Positions 24,873-33,707 of a DNA stretch of 64,000 nucleotides are shown here, piece after piece. The notes under the pieces are model-generated. The model made no database searches. It was not told the DNA's origin and worked only from the letters and a program-made list of their open reading frames with translations. The DNA is from JABDJX01 sp039942715 (GTDB lineage: Bacteria > Pseudomonadota > Alphaproteobacteria > Rhodobacterales > Rhodobacteraceae): positions 806,001 through 870,000 of the forward strand of contig JBDVBY010000001.1 in the NCBI GenBank assembly GCA_039942715.1, written 5' to 3'. Positions within the stretch are counted from its first letter, which is position 1. Every line of letters begins with the position of its first letter. Both the position numbers and the translations under genes were made by a program.

Positions 24873-26136
24873 CAGCGCCTTGCAATCGCGCGCAACATGA
24901 TTGGAAACGATCCTGAATGTACCCCGGTTCCTTCAAAACATAGCGCGTGACATTATCCCGCGTCGCGTCAAGCTGTTCGATGATGTCAGAGCTGCCGTCT
25001 TCGGACATGTGATCAATCAAAACGATCTCATCAAACAGCTTTAGAATATGACTGGCGAACAGTCGGATAATGTCCGCCTCGTTCTTGATCATCGACACAA
25101 CGCCAACGCGCGGCAAATCGGATGTCGCAGTGTCTGTCTGCGTCGGACTTTGATCCGCATGTTTTGAATGCTTGCGCGGACGTCCCTGAAACTTGCCCGT
25201 GCTAAGGAAGTGAAAGAACGGGTTCAAACCAGACTCAGCAACCTCAGGATTTAGCTCAAGATAGTCCGTCGTCGAAAAAGATGGATTGGGGTCAAGTCCT
25301 TGGCGCCATCCATAGGCACAGTAATGTTCCACGGAATTCAACCCCTTGGCGCGCTCTGGGTCTGCCTGATCAAGGTAAAACGCCTCATGTATATGAGAGG
25401 TAACGGTCTTTTCAATCTGACCGGGCGCAAGCCCAAGTTGATCCGCCGCCGAAGCCGCACGGCCCTCTGCCCGCCCCCAGCACAAATAGTGGTAGAACGG
25501 GTTCACTCCGGATTCGCGTACATCCGCGTTGCTGGCGAGGTAATAGCGGCAATCAAAATGTGCATTCGGGCTAAGTCTGCTTTCGTGCCCAGTCGCTGCA
25601 AAATGCGCCAGCAAATCCTGAAAATCCCCCTTTGGCGCTCCTCTTTGATCCGCATAAAACACCGCATCAAAGTGATCCGAAATGGCAGCCATGACAGCCT
25701 TTTCCGCGTCCTCCGCCTCATTTGCAGAGCGCCCCTCTTTGCGCCCCCAAGTGACATAGTGATAAAATGGATTAATGCCGGTCTCAGCAACGTCGCGTGA
25801 CGTAAGCAAATAAAACTGTGAGTCAAAATGGGTATTCGGGTTTAGCATCTCGCTGTAATCAGACTCGATGTAGTGAAGAAGAAGGTCTTTGTCTGAACCT
25901 TCAGGCACGCCATGTTGGCTGCGATAAAATCCGGCATCAAAATCCTTGGCAATAACCTGCGCGATGTGATCAACATCCCGCCTCCCAAGCGCCTGTGCGT
26001 TTTCCATATCCAATGGTGCATATTTCGCAGCAACCTCGCGCACAGCCTCAAAGTGCTTCAGACCTCTTACCAATGGCATACGGCTTACGCGTCGCGCCGT
26101 TTCATGAACAAATGTCATCCCTAAAGAAAATCCCAA
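24838..26136 (-). CDS. 5' part of split gene: tandem repeat region and start of GT2 domain
   Basis: 432 residues as an ORF, with the last 25 codons out of frame. Residues about 100-330 hold three similar about-90-residue units ending in INPFYHYVTWGRKEGR, VNPFYHYLCWGRAEGR and LNPFFHFLSTGKFQGR, each preceded by FD..FYL or YYL. These repeats are found N-terminal to glycosyltransferases in roseobacters. After a linker, VGVVSMIKNEADIIRLFASH with IVLIDHMSEDGS begins a GT2-type (DUF4422/GT92-like) nucleotide-sugar domain, then the frame breaks. First gene of the operon. Confidence 0.75.
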   Translation of the reverse strand: MGFSLGMTFVHETARRVSRMPLVRGLKHFEAVREVAAKYAPLDMENAQALGRRDVDHIAQVIAKDFDAGFYRSQHGVPEGSDKDLLLHYIESDYSEMLNPNTHFDSQFYLLTSRDVAETGINPFYHYVTWGRKEGRSANEAEDAEKAVMAAISDHFDAVFYADQRGAPKGDFQDLLAHFAATGHESRLSPNAHFDCRYYLASNADVRESGVNPFYHYLCWGRAEGRAASAADQLGLAPGQIEKTVTSHIHEAFYLDQADPERAKGLNSVEHYCAYGWRQGLDPNPSFSTTDYLELNPEVAESGLNPFFHFLSTGKFQGRPRKHSKHADQSPTQTDTATSDLPRVGVVSMIKNEADIIRLFASHILKLFDEIVLIDHMSEDGSSDIIEQLDATRDNVTRYVLKEPGYIQDRFQSCCARLQGAGGHGLDYVFGR

Positions 26137-26302
26137 GTTGGGTCGAAATCACAGCAGGCCCCCTGCGCAACACCGACTTTGATTTCACTTTCGTGGCGCA
26201 CCTGAAAAGACCGCCACAGACTGCCTGTGACAGAGTCGATAAAGCGAATTTACTAAGAATTTGTTGCTCTTTGTGGTGATACCCAGCGCACTGCTTGGCG
26301 CG

Positions 26303-28630
26303 TCAAGTCGCGACGTCGCGCAGAACATAAATTGGGCTGGACCAAGCCTGTGTTCCATCTTCCAAAGTCACGCGGACATAGTAAGGGTTGTCCCGGTCTG
26401 GCTGCGGGGTCAGTGTGCGTTCAATCTGAACCGACCTGTGGGGATTTTCATCCGGCAGCCGGAAAAGCCGGATTCCGCGCGGCAGGACACCAGAGGCGTC
26501 AAGCACCATGTCCTCAAACCCGATGTCGGCCAAAGGAATACTCTCATTCACCAAAGCCGTGCTCAGCCTAATCTCACCAGACCTGCTGTCGTCCAAATTG
26601 ACGATGAACCCCGCGAAGTTTCCCGTCGTCACCGACTGCCACGACACCTCCGAACGGCCCTTTTGCTCAAGCGTTTTGTCGCGATTGAAGAAACTTACTG
26701 GTGCGAGCGCCATCACCCGCGCCTTATCAAAGTTCGCAGAACCGTCCCACGGAACCGCCCGAAAGCGACCGCGATATTCCGCCCCTTCCCAAAGAATACC
26801 AATACGATCGCCAAGGTCGTCTTCGCTATATGGGCGATGGCATTCCAAAAGATCCAACCCGTTGAAGATGTCCATCCGCCGCACAGGCGATGCTGCATCC
26901 ACGCGCGCCTGAAGCTGCACGGAACCGGACGGAAGATGAACAATATCACCCATCATTGCCGTTTCGCATGGCGAAGTTCGACAATCGGAGGTCAGTTTTG
27001 GATCATCAAGATACTGCGTCGCCGGGCTATCAAATGTTGCGGTCACCTCCATGCGAATGCGCCCGCTCGGCCCGCCCGTCGTCGCATAATGATGGCGTGC
27101 ATCGATACAGACGATCAGGCCCTCTCGCGTCAGTTCCGGCATTAGAAAACATGTCAGCCCGCCAACAGCGCCAAACCAACCCGCTCCGGGATAGCTCGCG
27201 CCCGGGCGGCCTTTATGACCATCGGAATTACCAATGATGCCAACGCGGTATCCGCTTTTGAAGGCATCCTGCACGATCCACTCGAAGGTGCCCCACGCGG
27301 AATGCACTTCGACAGATTTCTCAAACCGACCATCATGCGCCATGGTGATGTCAGCGTAACGCCCGCCACAATGGGCAAAGCAAATGACGTCCCATTCCTC
27401 GTTTTCGGCAAAGGCTTGGAACAATTCTCCTGCCGTATGGCAATCAGTGCCAACGTCGCTCTGATCTTCGATCAACGCGTGAGAAGATCGTCGCATTGTG
27501 CGCCCCTCAACCGGGAAAAACACATTGCGATCCCCGCCAAGCGCCGTGTTGCCCGACCACTCATAGCCCGGCAGCGTTACAAACGTGCCGTCCTCGTTGA
27601 AATGCGCAGTTACGGCGTTGAGGTCTTTCCAAAACGTATCCGTCATCTGGAAATCATTGCCCTGATGCGCGCAGGCATCCAAAAACGCCTTGTCGCGGCC
27701 AAACGAAAAATAGTCCGCCGCACTGTTGGTGCCCAAGGTCTCATCTGACTGACCGTGCAAATCCCCCCAATAGCTCATCAGTGGCGGAGCGTCCGCGACA
27801 TGCGCCGGATTACAAGTCGCCGTGATAGAACCGTCCGGTGCATGCAGCGCGATCTCCAAAGGACCACTCCCATGTGCAACGAGCCCATCGAGCACCGTCG
27901 AGAACGTCCCCTCCATCACGTTGATCGTCTCAGGAAGGTTTTCCACGGGCTGATTTGCCTTGGGCGTCAGCATCATAGATGCTTTGTTCGTCGGATTGCC
28001 CCACGTGTCTTCAGCCTTGATCTTAAGAGCAAATGGCGCGCCGCTGATAATTGTCGAAGGCGCAACTGCGACCCATGTTTCCGGCGCACCCGACACAAGG
28101 GAAATCGCAGGCTGCTCGGGGAGTGTCTGAAAGTTGTAGGTCGCGATCGGATCAACCAACACACGAAACTCGTACCGGTTTTCACAAAAAGTCTGCAAAC
28201 GCATACCGGGGCCACCGTGATCGGTCACACCAAAGCGAATGGTGATCGTGTCACCTTCTTTCATAAACCCTTTGACGACCTTGATCTGCAGCGTCCTATC
28301 CCAAGGGCGAATATTGCCTTTGGGATCAAACCGGGCTTGCAGTTCGGCGTTGTTAGAGGCCGTCACTTCTGTGTACCCCGCAGCCTTTGGGTCATCGAAC
28401 TGCGGGTTGGTCTGATCCGTGGCAAAGCGCCAGACCACACGGATACTGCCGCTGTCATCCACACCGAACCGCCCCGCCGTATAGGTCAGCGTAAAACTGT
28501 GATAGGTGCCAGCCTCAAACGCTCCGGCCTTGTCCAAAACAGCAGTTCCCAAAAGCGAGGGGTCGATTGGTGTGTGCAACGCGCCGCTGTTCATTTCAAG
28601 TGGCGTCATCAAAGCGTTCGGATCAGACAT
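26303..28630 (-). CDS. DUF3604 domain protein (PHP-like metal site)
   Basis: 775 residues, no signal peptide. Two beta-rich regions come first. From about residue 285 the DUF3604 core starts: SYWGDLHGQSDETLG has the Asp/His metal ligands of PHP-type phosphoesterases, followed by DFQMTDTFW, CFAHCGGRYAD and GIIGNSDGHKGRPG, which supply further His/Asp ligands. Biochemical function of the family is not established; a metal-dependent hydrolase acting on an organic ester is plausible. It faces away from the LysR region; transcription starts about 108 bp from the LysR 3' end. Confidence 0.85.
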   Translation of the reverse strand: MSDPNALMTPLEMNSGALHTPIDPSLLGTAVLDKAGAFEAGTYHSFTLTYTAGRFGVDDSGSIRVVWRFATDQTNPQFDDPKAAGYTEVTASNNAELQARFDPKGNIRPWDRTLQIKVVKGFMKEGDTITIRFGVTDHGGPGMRLQTFCENRYEFRVLVDPIATYNFQTLPEQPAISLVSGAPETWVAVAPSTIISGAPFALKIKAEDTWGNPTNKASMMLTPKANQPVENLPETINVMEGTFSTVLDGLVAHGSGPLEIALHAPDGSITATCNPAHVADAPPLMSYWGDLHGQSDETLGTNSAADYFSFGRDKAFLDACAHQGNDFQMTDTFWKDLNAVTAHFNEDGTFVTLPGYEWSGNTALGGDRNVFFPVEGRTMRRSSHALIEDQSDVGTDCHTAGELFQAFAENEEWDVICFAHCGGRYADITMAHDGRFEKSVEVHSAWGTFEWIVQDAFKSGYRVGIIGNSDGHKGRPGASYPGAGWFGAVGGLTCFLMPELTREGLIVCIDARHHYATTGGPSGRIRMEVTATFDSPATQYLDDPKLTSDCRTSPCETAMMGDIVHLPSGSVQLQARVDAASPVRRMDIFNGLDLLECHRPYSEDDLGDRIGILWEGAEYRGRFRAVPWDGSANFDKARVMALAPVSFFNRDKTLEQKGRSEVSWQSVTTGNFAGFIVNLDDSRSGEIRLSTALVNESIPLADIGFEDMVLDASGVLPRGIRLFRLPDENPHRSVQIERTLTPQPDRDNPYYVRVTLEDGTQAWSSPIYVLRDVAT

Positions 28631-28737
28631 GGAGCAAACCTATTTGGTGCGTGGAAGCTCGCGCATCTTTGACGACCAGCGCTATTGGATCAATCACAAA
28701 GTCTGTCTTCGCAAATCAATGCACTACGCCCTAGTCT

Positions 28738-29655
28738 TCACACTTTGCGCTTTGCGCTATTTTGTTCAGGCTGACACAGCCCTTGTTCCGCCAGAAAACG
28801 AATAAACAAAAGTGCGAGGCTTTCGCGACGTGACTTGTCTGGCCACACCGCAAAAATGCCAAGCGGTCGCAAAGACCACTCTGGAAGAAGGGCAACGAGC
28901 TTGCCTGCTTCTATTCCGCGGTCAGCAAGAAATGACGGCAGGATCGTCGCGCCCATGTTTTGAGTGGCAAAGTGATAGACCGCATCAATGCTATCGACTT
29001 CGATCTGCGCGTGCCCCGTCACCTCTTCGGTCTCGCCTGTCGGTGACGTGAAAACGGTTGTATCGGCGCGTTGCTGGTATCTGATCCAATCCCAATCTTC
29101 CAAATCCGATGGCCGTTCAGGCGTCTTGCGCTGACTTGCATAGTCTGTGCCCGCGACCAGAACCCGCGTACCATCCGCCAATTTACGCGACATCATTGCA
29201 CTGTCATCAAGCCAGCCCACACGAATATTCAAATCAAACCCGCCTTCGATCATATCCAATGGATGATCGGTATAGGCCACCGAAAATGCGACATTGGGGT
29301 GAAGGCGCGCAAAATCTGCAATGGCCGTAGATAGTGGGCCAGACGTTAGAAACGCAGGAATCGAGACGCGCAATGCTCCGACCGGGTCCAAGGACAAAGC
29401 GTTCAATTCGTTCAATCCTGCCTCAGCGCTGCGCATCATTTCAACAACGCGGGCATAGAAAATGCGCCCTTCACTGGTCAGCGTAATTTTGCGGGTTGTG
29501 CGGTAAAGAAGCGTGGTCCCAAGGTAGGCTTCCAGCTCTGAAACCGTCTCGCTGATCCGGGAGGGCGCGAGGCCAACGTTCTTGGCCGCAGCCCGGAACG
29601 ATCCTTCGTCCACCACCCGTGCGAAAATGGCCATCTGTCTGAGGTGATCAATCAT
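28738..29655 (-). CDS. LysR family transcriptional regulator
   Basis: 305 residues from the ATG at 29653-29655 (MIDHLRQMAIFAR); the 12-codon upstream extension lacks homology. Winged helix with GSFRAAAKNVGLAPSRISETV and a standard effector domain. The N-terminus is close to the LysR at 16813-17709, so the two are probably paralogues. It is divergent from the operon beginning at 29789, and a clear AATTC-N11-GAATT dyad lies between them, making that operon the likely target. Confidence 0.9.
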   Translation of the reverse strand: MIDHLRQMAIFARVVDEGSFRAAAKNVGLAPSRISETVSELEAYLGTTLLYRTTRKITLTSEGRIFYARVVEMMRSAEAGLNELNALSLDPVGALRVSIPAFLTSGPLSTAIADFARLHPNVAFSVAYTDHPLDMIEGGFDLNIRVGWLDDSAMMSRKLADGTRVLVAGTDYASQRKTPERPSDLEDWDWIRYQQRADTTVFTSPTGETEEVTGHAQIEVDSIDAVYHFATQNMGATILPSFLADRGIEAGKLVALLPEWSLRPLGIFAVWPDKSRRESLALLFIRFLAEQGLCQPEQNSAKRKV

Positions 29656-29684
29656 TGTTCTGCCTTGCGGATCAATTTCTTCTG

Positions 29685-29705
29685 AATTCACCCAATAGTC
29701 GAATT
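29685..29705. promoter_or_regulatory. AATTC-N11-GAATT dyad, probable LysR operator
   Basis: The arms are perfect inverted repeats separated by 11 bases, the geometry of LysR (T-N11-A) sites. It lies 30 bp upstream of the LysR start and 84 bp upstream of the divergent secreted-protein gene. Confidence 0.55.
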
Positions 29706-29788
29706 AAACTGACGCGCCTAGTCTTTCCGCCACGGTGCCGCAGAAAACAAGCGACACCGCCTACGCGAAACCCCAAGGAGGACACTCG

Positions 29789-31021
29789 ATGTTTGAAAGA
29801 AACAAGACGATTCTGGCGTCACTGGCCTTGACCGTCAGTCTGGCGACCACCGCATTCGGACAAGATGGGATGCCGGATATCAAGTTCGCAGGTGCGCTTG
29901 AGTTTTCAGACACTGGTACGCTGTTTGTTGGCGATAACTACAACGGCGCAATTTACGCATTCGACATGACGGGCGGCACAGCCCCTACTCAAGTTGCGCC
30001 AGTCAATATTGGCGACATCGATGTAAAGATCGCGGACGCGCTTGGCGTGCCGAGCAGTGCATTGGCCATCAACGACATGGCCGTGCATCCAGTGACGGCA
30101 GAGATTTTCGTATCCGTTTCGCGCATCGGCAATTTCGAGTCCGCTCCCGCGATTATGAAGGTGTCGCAAAACGCAGAGATAAGCTTGCTGGACCTCGCCT
30201 CATTGTCCTTCGAAAAACAGGCGTTGGATCATTACCCCGATCAGGAAACCACGTTCCGACCTCGTGGCTTGGGTCAGAATCCCCCGTTGGCACGTGATGT
30301 CGCGAAGGGAAACGTCACGCTCAGCTCGCTGGCCATCATGGATATGGAATACCACGAAGGGGAGTTGTTTGTGGCCGGCGTTGCCTTTGAGAACTTCCTC
30401 TCAACGCTGCGCCGGATGCCTTATCCTTTCACAGGCGAGCAGTCTGCGGCAAACGTCGAGATGTACCATATCTCGCATGATCAGTTCGAAACGCGCGCGC
30501 CAATCCGGGCGATGTCTATTCAAGAAGTGGACGGCAAGACGCAGCTTGTGGCGGCCTACACATGCAGCCCGATTGTTCTGATTGATCTGAATGAGATAGT
30601 GGACGGCGCAAAAATCACAGCGCGGACATTGATGGATTACGGAAACGGGCAACCGCTGGATATGATTTCTTATTCGCTGCAAGGCGAAGAAACGTTGTTC
30701 TTAACCAGCAACAGCCGATCTCCGCATGTGATCCCTGTGTCTAGTCTCAGTGGAGCTAAGGCCTATACGCCGGATGATTTTGACCGCGGCGGGAAATCCG
30801 ATCTGTCACCGCTGATGCCTGTGGGAGATACCGGTAAGGCGATCATGTTTGACGGGATGTCACTGCACATGGATGCGTTGGGCGACAACCTCTTCGTCTC
30901 GCTCACCCGCGATATGTACACCGGCAGTCTGAACATGGACTCCAACTTTAATGGCTTCCCGAACCGGTTGCACAATCTGATGGCCGAGTTCGACTTCCCG
31001 CAATACTGGGAAAATAAGTGA
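29789..31021 (+). CDS. exported beta-propeller-like protein, first gene of LysR-linked operon
   Basis: 410 residues from ATG 29789 (AAGGAGG 9 bases upstream). Signal peptide about 1-25 (TILASLALTVSLATTAFG). The mature part has short repeating strands, FSDTGTLFVGDNYNGAIYAFDM, HPVTAEIFVSVSR, VAAYTCSPIVLIDL and LFVSLTRDMYTG, that look like propeller blades, as in quinoprotein or lactonase-like proteins. No cofactor residues are evident. Followed 6 nt later by another exported protein. Function unknown; a periplasmic binding or enzymatic role in the same redox operon is likely. Confidence 0.8.
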   Translation: MFERNKTILASLALTVSLATTAFGQDGMPDIKFAGALEFSDTGTLFVGDNYNGAIYAFDMTGGTAPTQVAPVNIGDIDVKIADALGVPSSALAINDMAVHPVTAEIFVSVSRIGNFESAPAIMKVSQNAEISLLDLASLSFEKQALDHYPDQETTFRPRGLGQNPPLARDVAKGNVTLSSLAIMDMEYHEGELFVAGVAFENFLSTLRRMPYPFTGEQSAANVEMYHISHDQFETRAPIRAMSIQEVDGKTQLVAAYTCSPIVLIDLNEIVDGAKITARTLMDYGNGQPLDMISYSLQGEETLFLTSNSRSPHVIPVSSLSGAKAYTPDDFDRGGKSDLSPLMPVGDTGKAIMFDGMSLHMDALGDNLFVSLTRDMYTGSLNMDSNFNGFPNRLHNLMAEFDFPQYWENK

Positions 31022-31027
31022 TCAAGC

Positions 31028-32131
31028 ATGCTGAGACGTACACTTCTTGTTTGTGTCCTGACAACACCTTGGTCGGCCGCCCTCGCGCAAGGGGGCGGCC
31101 TGACCGTTCCGGATCACCCAAGGGATCCCATCGTCATGCAGTTGAAAGAGCCTTTGGGGCAGCGTGATCCATCAAACGTATTGCAGGTTTTTGTTGGACG
31201 CACGGACGCCTGTTGCGATGGGAAGACGCCAATTGTCGGACACTATCGCGTTGTTGGGCGCCGCTTGGAATTTGACCCGACCTTTGATTTTGTCTTCGGG
31301 CAGAGTTACGCAATTCAGTCGCGCGATATGGCTTCCGGAGACGCCATTGAGTTAACCGAATTTGAGTTGCACGATGATGATCGCAGTTTCCTTTCACAGG
31401 TCACCGAGATCTATCCAAGCGGGCCTGAAATACCGGAAAACACGCTTCGATTTTATGTCCATTTCGCTGCACCGATGCAGCCGCACGCGTCTGCGGATTT
31501 CATCAAGCTGATGGACAGCTCCGGAACGCCTGACACCGCCGCTTTCATGTCGTTCAAGCAAGAACTTTGGAACGCAGATCGCACGCGGCTGACAGTTTTA
31601 ATGGACCCGGGGCGCATCAAACGTGGGGTCGTACAAAACCGCGCTCTTGGCCCGGCTCTGCGTGAAGGCGCAAGTTATTCGCTGGTCATTGAGGAGGGTT
31701 GGCCGAGTGCCAATGGCGGACAAAAGGCACCGCGTTACGCGCATCCATACACTGTTACATCCGCTCTTCGAACGCTTCCAGATATTCAGCTTTGGCAGTT
31801 CGATACACCAGGACTGGGCACCCTGGAACCGCTTAGAATTACCTTTGACCGCCCCTTCGATCACCAGCTTTTGCAAAGCAGTATTCGCGTTTCGGATGAA
31901 GGTGGGCAATTGGTTTCAGGCACAATTTCCGTCAGCGATCATGAGAAAAATTGGGCGTTTCGGCCAGATCAACCATGGGCCAGCAAAAGCCTACAGGTCA
32001 TCGTAGATGCGCGTTTGGAGGATACAGCAGGCAACAATTTTCGCGACCTTCTCGATCACGTCCAGACAGAAAACGCACAAACACCGAGTCTGCTGACCCA
32101 CACATTACACCTGAAGTCTCTACCAGAATAA
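31028..32131 (+). CDS. exported protein with Ig-like (Big_5-type) segments
   Basis: 367 residues with a signal peptide (about 1-20, cleavage ALA-Q). The segments VLQVFVGRTDACCDGKTPIVGHY, ENTLRFYVHFAAPMQPHASADFI and EPLRITFDRPFDHQLLQSSIRV resemble the invasin-type Ig-like Big_5 fold (APM and DRPF turns). A Cys pair (CC) near residue 55 could form a disulfide or a metal site. It is 6 nt downstream of the propeller gene, so they likely act together in the periplasm. Exact role not recognised. Confidence 0.75.
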   Translation: MLRRTLLVCVLTTPWSAALAQGGGLTVPDHPRDPIVMQLKEPLGQRDPSNVLQVFVGRTDACCDGKTPIVGHYRVVGRRLEFDPTFDFVFGQSYAIQSRDMASGDAIELTEFELHDDDRSFLSQVTEIYPSGPEIPENTLRFYVHFAAPMQPHASADFIKLMDSSGTPDTAAFMSFKQELWNADRTRLTVLMDPGRIKRGVVQNRALGPALREGASYSLVIEEGWPSANGGQKAPRYAHPYTVTSALRTLPDIQLWQFDTPGLGTLEPLRITFDRPFDHQLLQSSIRVSDEGGQLVSGTISVSDHEKNWAFRPDQPWASKSLQVIVDARLEDTAGNNFRDLLDHVQTENAQTPSLLTHTLHLKSLPE

Positions 32132-32241
32132 AAGCTGATCTTCATAGTTCCGGCTGGCGGAACACTGTTTTCGGAAATGAGCAAATAGGCAATGCAGACG
32201 TCCTTCAATACGGTTTCTTTAACGAACTGGAGACTAAGCAA

Positions 32242-32529
32242 TTGAACACCTCATCCACATTCCAAACTGATCGCGCCGCGCGCTACCTTGCATCGCTTTG
32301 CCATCACTTTGGCAGGAAGGTCGATGCCGAGTGCGACGAGCAAAGTGGGTGGGTACAGTTCCCGTTTGGGCGCTGCGATATCACCGCGGATGGCACACAA
32401 TTGGCGCTTGTTGCATCAGCGCAAGACCAACAGAGCCTGGATCAGGTTGTCCAGATCGTAACCAGCCATCTGGAGCGGTTCGCCTTTCGCGAAAACCCCG
32501 CGCTTGAATGGAAAACACCCACCAAGTGA
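32242..32529 (+). CDS. DUF2218 family small protein
   Basis: 95 residues when started at the TTG at 32242, which is the only start fitting the family's about 90-residue length; the open frame upstream overlaps the preceding gene. YLASLCHHFGRKVDAE, then WVQFPFGRCDITADGTQLALVASA and LERFAFRE are the DUF2218 conserved segments. Members are cytoplasmic and often lie beside siderophore or iron-transport genes; function is unestablished. Confidence 0.75.
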   Translation: MNTSSTFQTDRAARYLASLCHHFGRKVDAECDEQSGWVQFPFGRCDITADGTQLALVASAQDQQSLDQVVQIVTSHLERFAFRENPALEWKTPTK

Positions 32530-32560
32530 CACGAAACCCATCTGAACCGGATCCCTCAAC

Positions 32561-33055
32561 ATGCAACGCAGAACACTTTTGAAAACCTCGGTCACTGCCG
32601 TCTTGGCATTGATCCTCGCGCAAAAAGCAGGAGCTCAGGAAATGGACGAAACAAGCCAAGCCTCATTTGACACCGTTATGGCCTTTATGGCGGCGATGGG
32701 CCAAGGGCCCGACGCGATGAACCCACTAATGGCCGACGATATGATCTGGCACAACGAAGGCGATAGCAGTTTGCCATGGATCGGCGAGACGACAGGCAAA
32801 GCTGCAATCTTTGATTTCCTCGGTGTTTTTGGTGCCAACCTTCAGACCACGAAATGGGAGAACACTGACGCTTTTGCCTCGGGTGACACGGTCGCTGTGT
32901 TCGGCGTCATGAACGGAGTTACTCCGCATTCCGGACAAGAGATCGGTGAGTTTTCTTTCGCTCTGCGCGCCAAGGTGCGCGATGGCCAAATCGTGCTTTG
33001 GCACTGGTTCGAAGACAGCTTTGCTGTCTCCCAAGCCTATCACGGGCGTTCTTAG
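32561..33055 (+). CDS. exported SnoaL-like (NTF2-fold) protein
   Basis: 164 residues with an N-terminal signal (QRRTLLKTSVTAVLALILA, cleavage near AGA), possibly Tat-like because of RR followed by a hydrophobic stretch. The mature part matches SnoaL_2: FMAAMGQGPDAMNPLMADDMIWHNEG, AIFDFLGVFGA, and IVLWHWFEDSFAVSQAY at the end. It parallels the exported SnoaL-like protein at 17839. Probably binds or converts a small organic ligand in the periplasm. Confidence 0.82.
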   Translation: MQRRTLLKTSVTAVLALILAQKAGAQEMDETSQASFDTVMAFMAAMGQGPDAMNPLMADDMIWHNEGDSSLPWIGETTGKAAIFDFLGVFGANLQTTKWENTDAFASGDTVAVFGVMNGVTPHSGQEIGEFSFALRAKVRDGQIVLWHWFEDSFAVSQAYHGRS

Positions 33056-33087
33056 AACACCCAATCTCAAACAAAAAGGAGACCAAC

Positions 33088-33642
33088 ATGACGTTTCTCA
33101 AACCAATCGCATACACCGCCTTACTTGCAATCACATCCTTTGCCAGCACCGCGTCTGCGCAATCTGTAGCAAGCATTGTGCAGGCCGCGAATTTTTTTGA
33201 AAATGGTCAAGCAACCAATGGTGCTATGATGACCGTCGATGTCAAAGGTCCGGTTACGATCAGCGACGCTGTTGAATTGCCCGGCTTTGCCTTTGCCGTC
33301 TACGACGTAGATGCGACCCCGAACAGCATCACACTGAAGCTGATCGCACAGCTCGAAAAGCTGCAAATCACGCTCTATGACAGCACTACCTTTGATCGGT
33401 ACTATTTTGCCTTTGACGAGGCGATCACCTCAGCGGAAATCGCCGACACAACGGACGAAAACTTCAGCGCCACTGTCGAAGTCATCGCTCCGGGCACCAC
33501 CGTGTCCTCTGCTGGCGCATTTATGGACGGGCTGCCGACGGATTTCACATTCGAAAATGGTGGCATCCTGATCACGGTCGGTGAAGGCACAGATCTGACA
33601 AAGATCACCGAAAACGGCGGGGCTTTGACCGTCAACTTTTGA
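33088..33642 (+). CDS. exported beta-rich protein of unknown function
   Basis: 184 residues from ATG 33088, preceded by AAAGGAG. Signal peptide about 1-24 (TALLAITSFASTASA). The mature protein is acidic and beta-rich (GPVTISDAVELPGFAFAVYDV, ITVGEGTDLTKITENGG), without cysteines, and has no domain that I can name. It sits between the SnoaL-like and small membrane-protein genes of one operon, so a shared periplasmic role is inferred. Confidence 0.75.
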   Translation: MTFLKPIAYTALLAITSFASTASAQSVASIVQAANFFENGQATNGAMMTVDVKGPVTISDAVELPGFAFAVYDVDATPNSITLKLIAQLEKLQITLYDSTTFDRYYFAFDEAITSAEIADTTDENFSATVEVIAPGTTVSSAGAFMDGLPTDFTFENGGILITVGEGTDLTKITENGGALTVNF

Positions 33643-33647
33643 CCCCA

Positions 33648-33674
33648 AGCGCGCGGCGTTTGCGGTCGCGCGCT
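33648..33674 (+). terminator. intercistronic hairpin after the exported 184-residue protein
   Basis: AGCGCGCG pairs exactly with CGCGCGCT (8 bp, extended to 10 with a G-T and a C-G pair) around a 7 nt loop, starting 5 nt after the stop. There is no T-run. It probably stabilises upstream mRNA or attenuates downstream expression. Confidence 0.55.
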
Positions 33675-33707
33675 GCCAATACTGATGCGACGATCCAAGG
33701 AAAAACA

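Larger units (their letters stand above)
23157..26136 (-). pseudogene. repeat-GT2-methyltransferase fusion gene interrupted by a frameshift near 24912
   Basis: Two overlapping reverse-strand frames are halves of one glycosyltransferase. The upstream frame ends its recognisable homology at KEPGYIQ (codon 24913-24915). The downstream frame continues IVSNHVARDCKALVDMDWIMFLDADEF from 24911. One extra base at about 24912 (or loss of two) explains the break. The total span of 2980 bp minus one base gives a single frame of 992 codons. Either the gene is genuinely broken, is expressed by frameshifting, or the assembly has an indel. Downstream genes are intact and overlapping. Confidence 0.8.

Noticed and set aside
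26261..28672. Two long plus-strand ORFs opposite the DUF3604 gene
   Set aside because: They are antisense frames in a GC-rich coding region, with basic low-complexity composition.
31951..32241. Full 192-codon version of the DUF2218 frame
   Set aside because: The first 97 codons overlap the preceding gene and lie outside the DUF2218 length.
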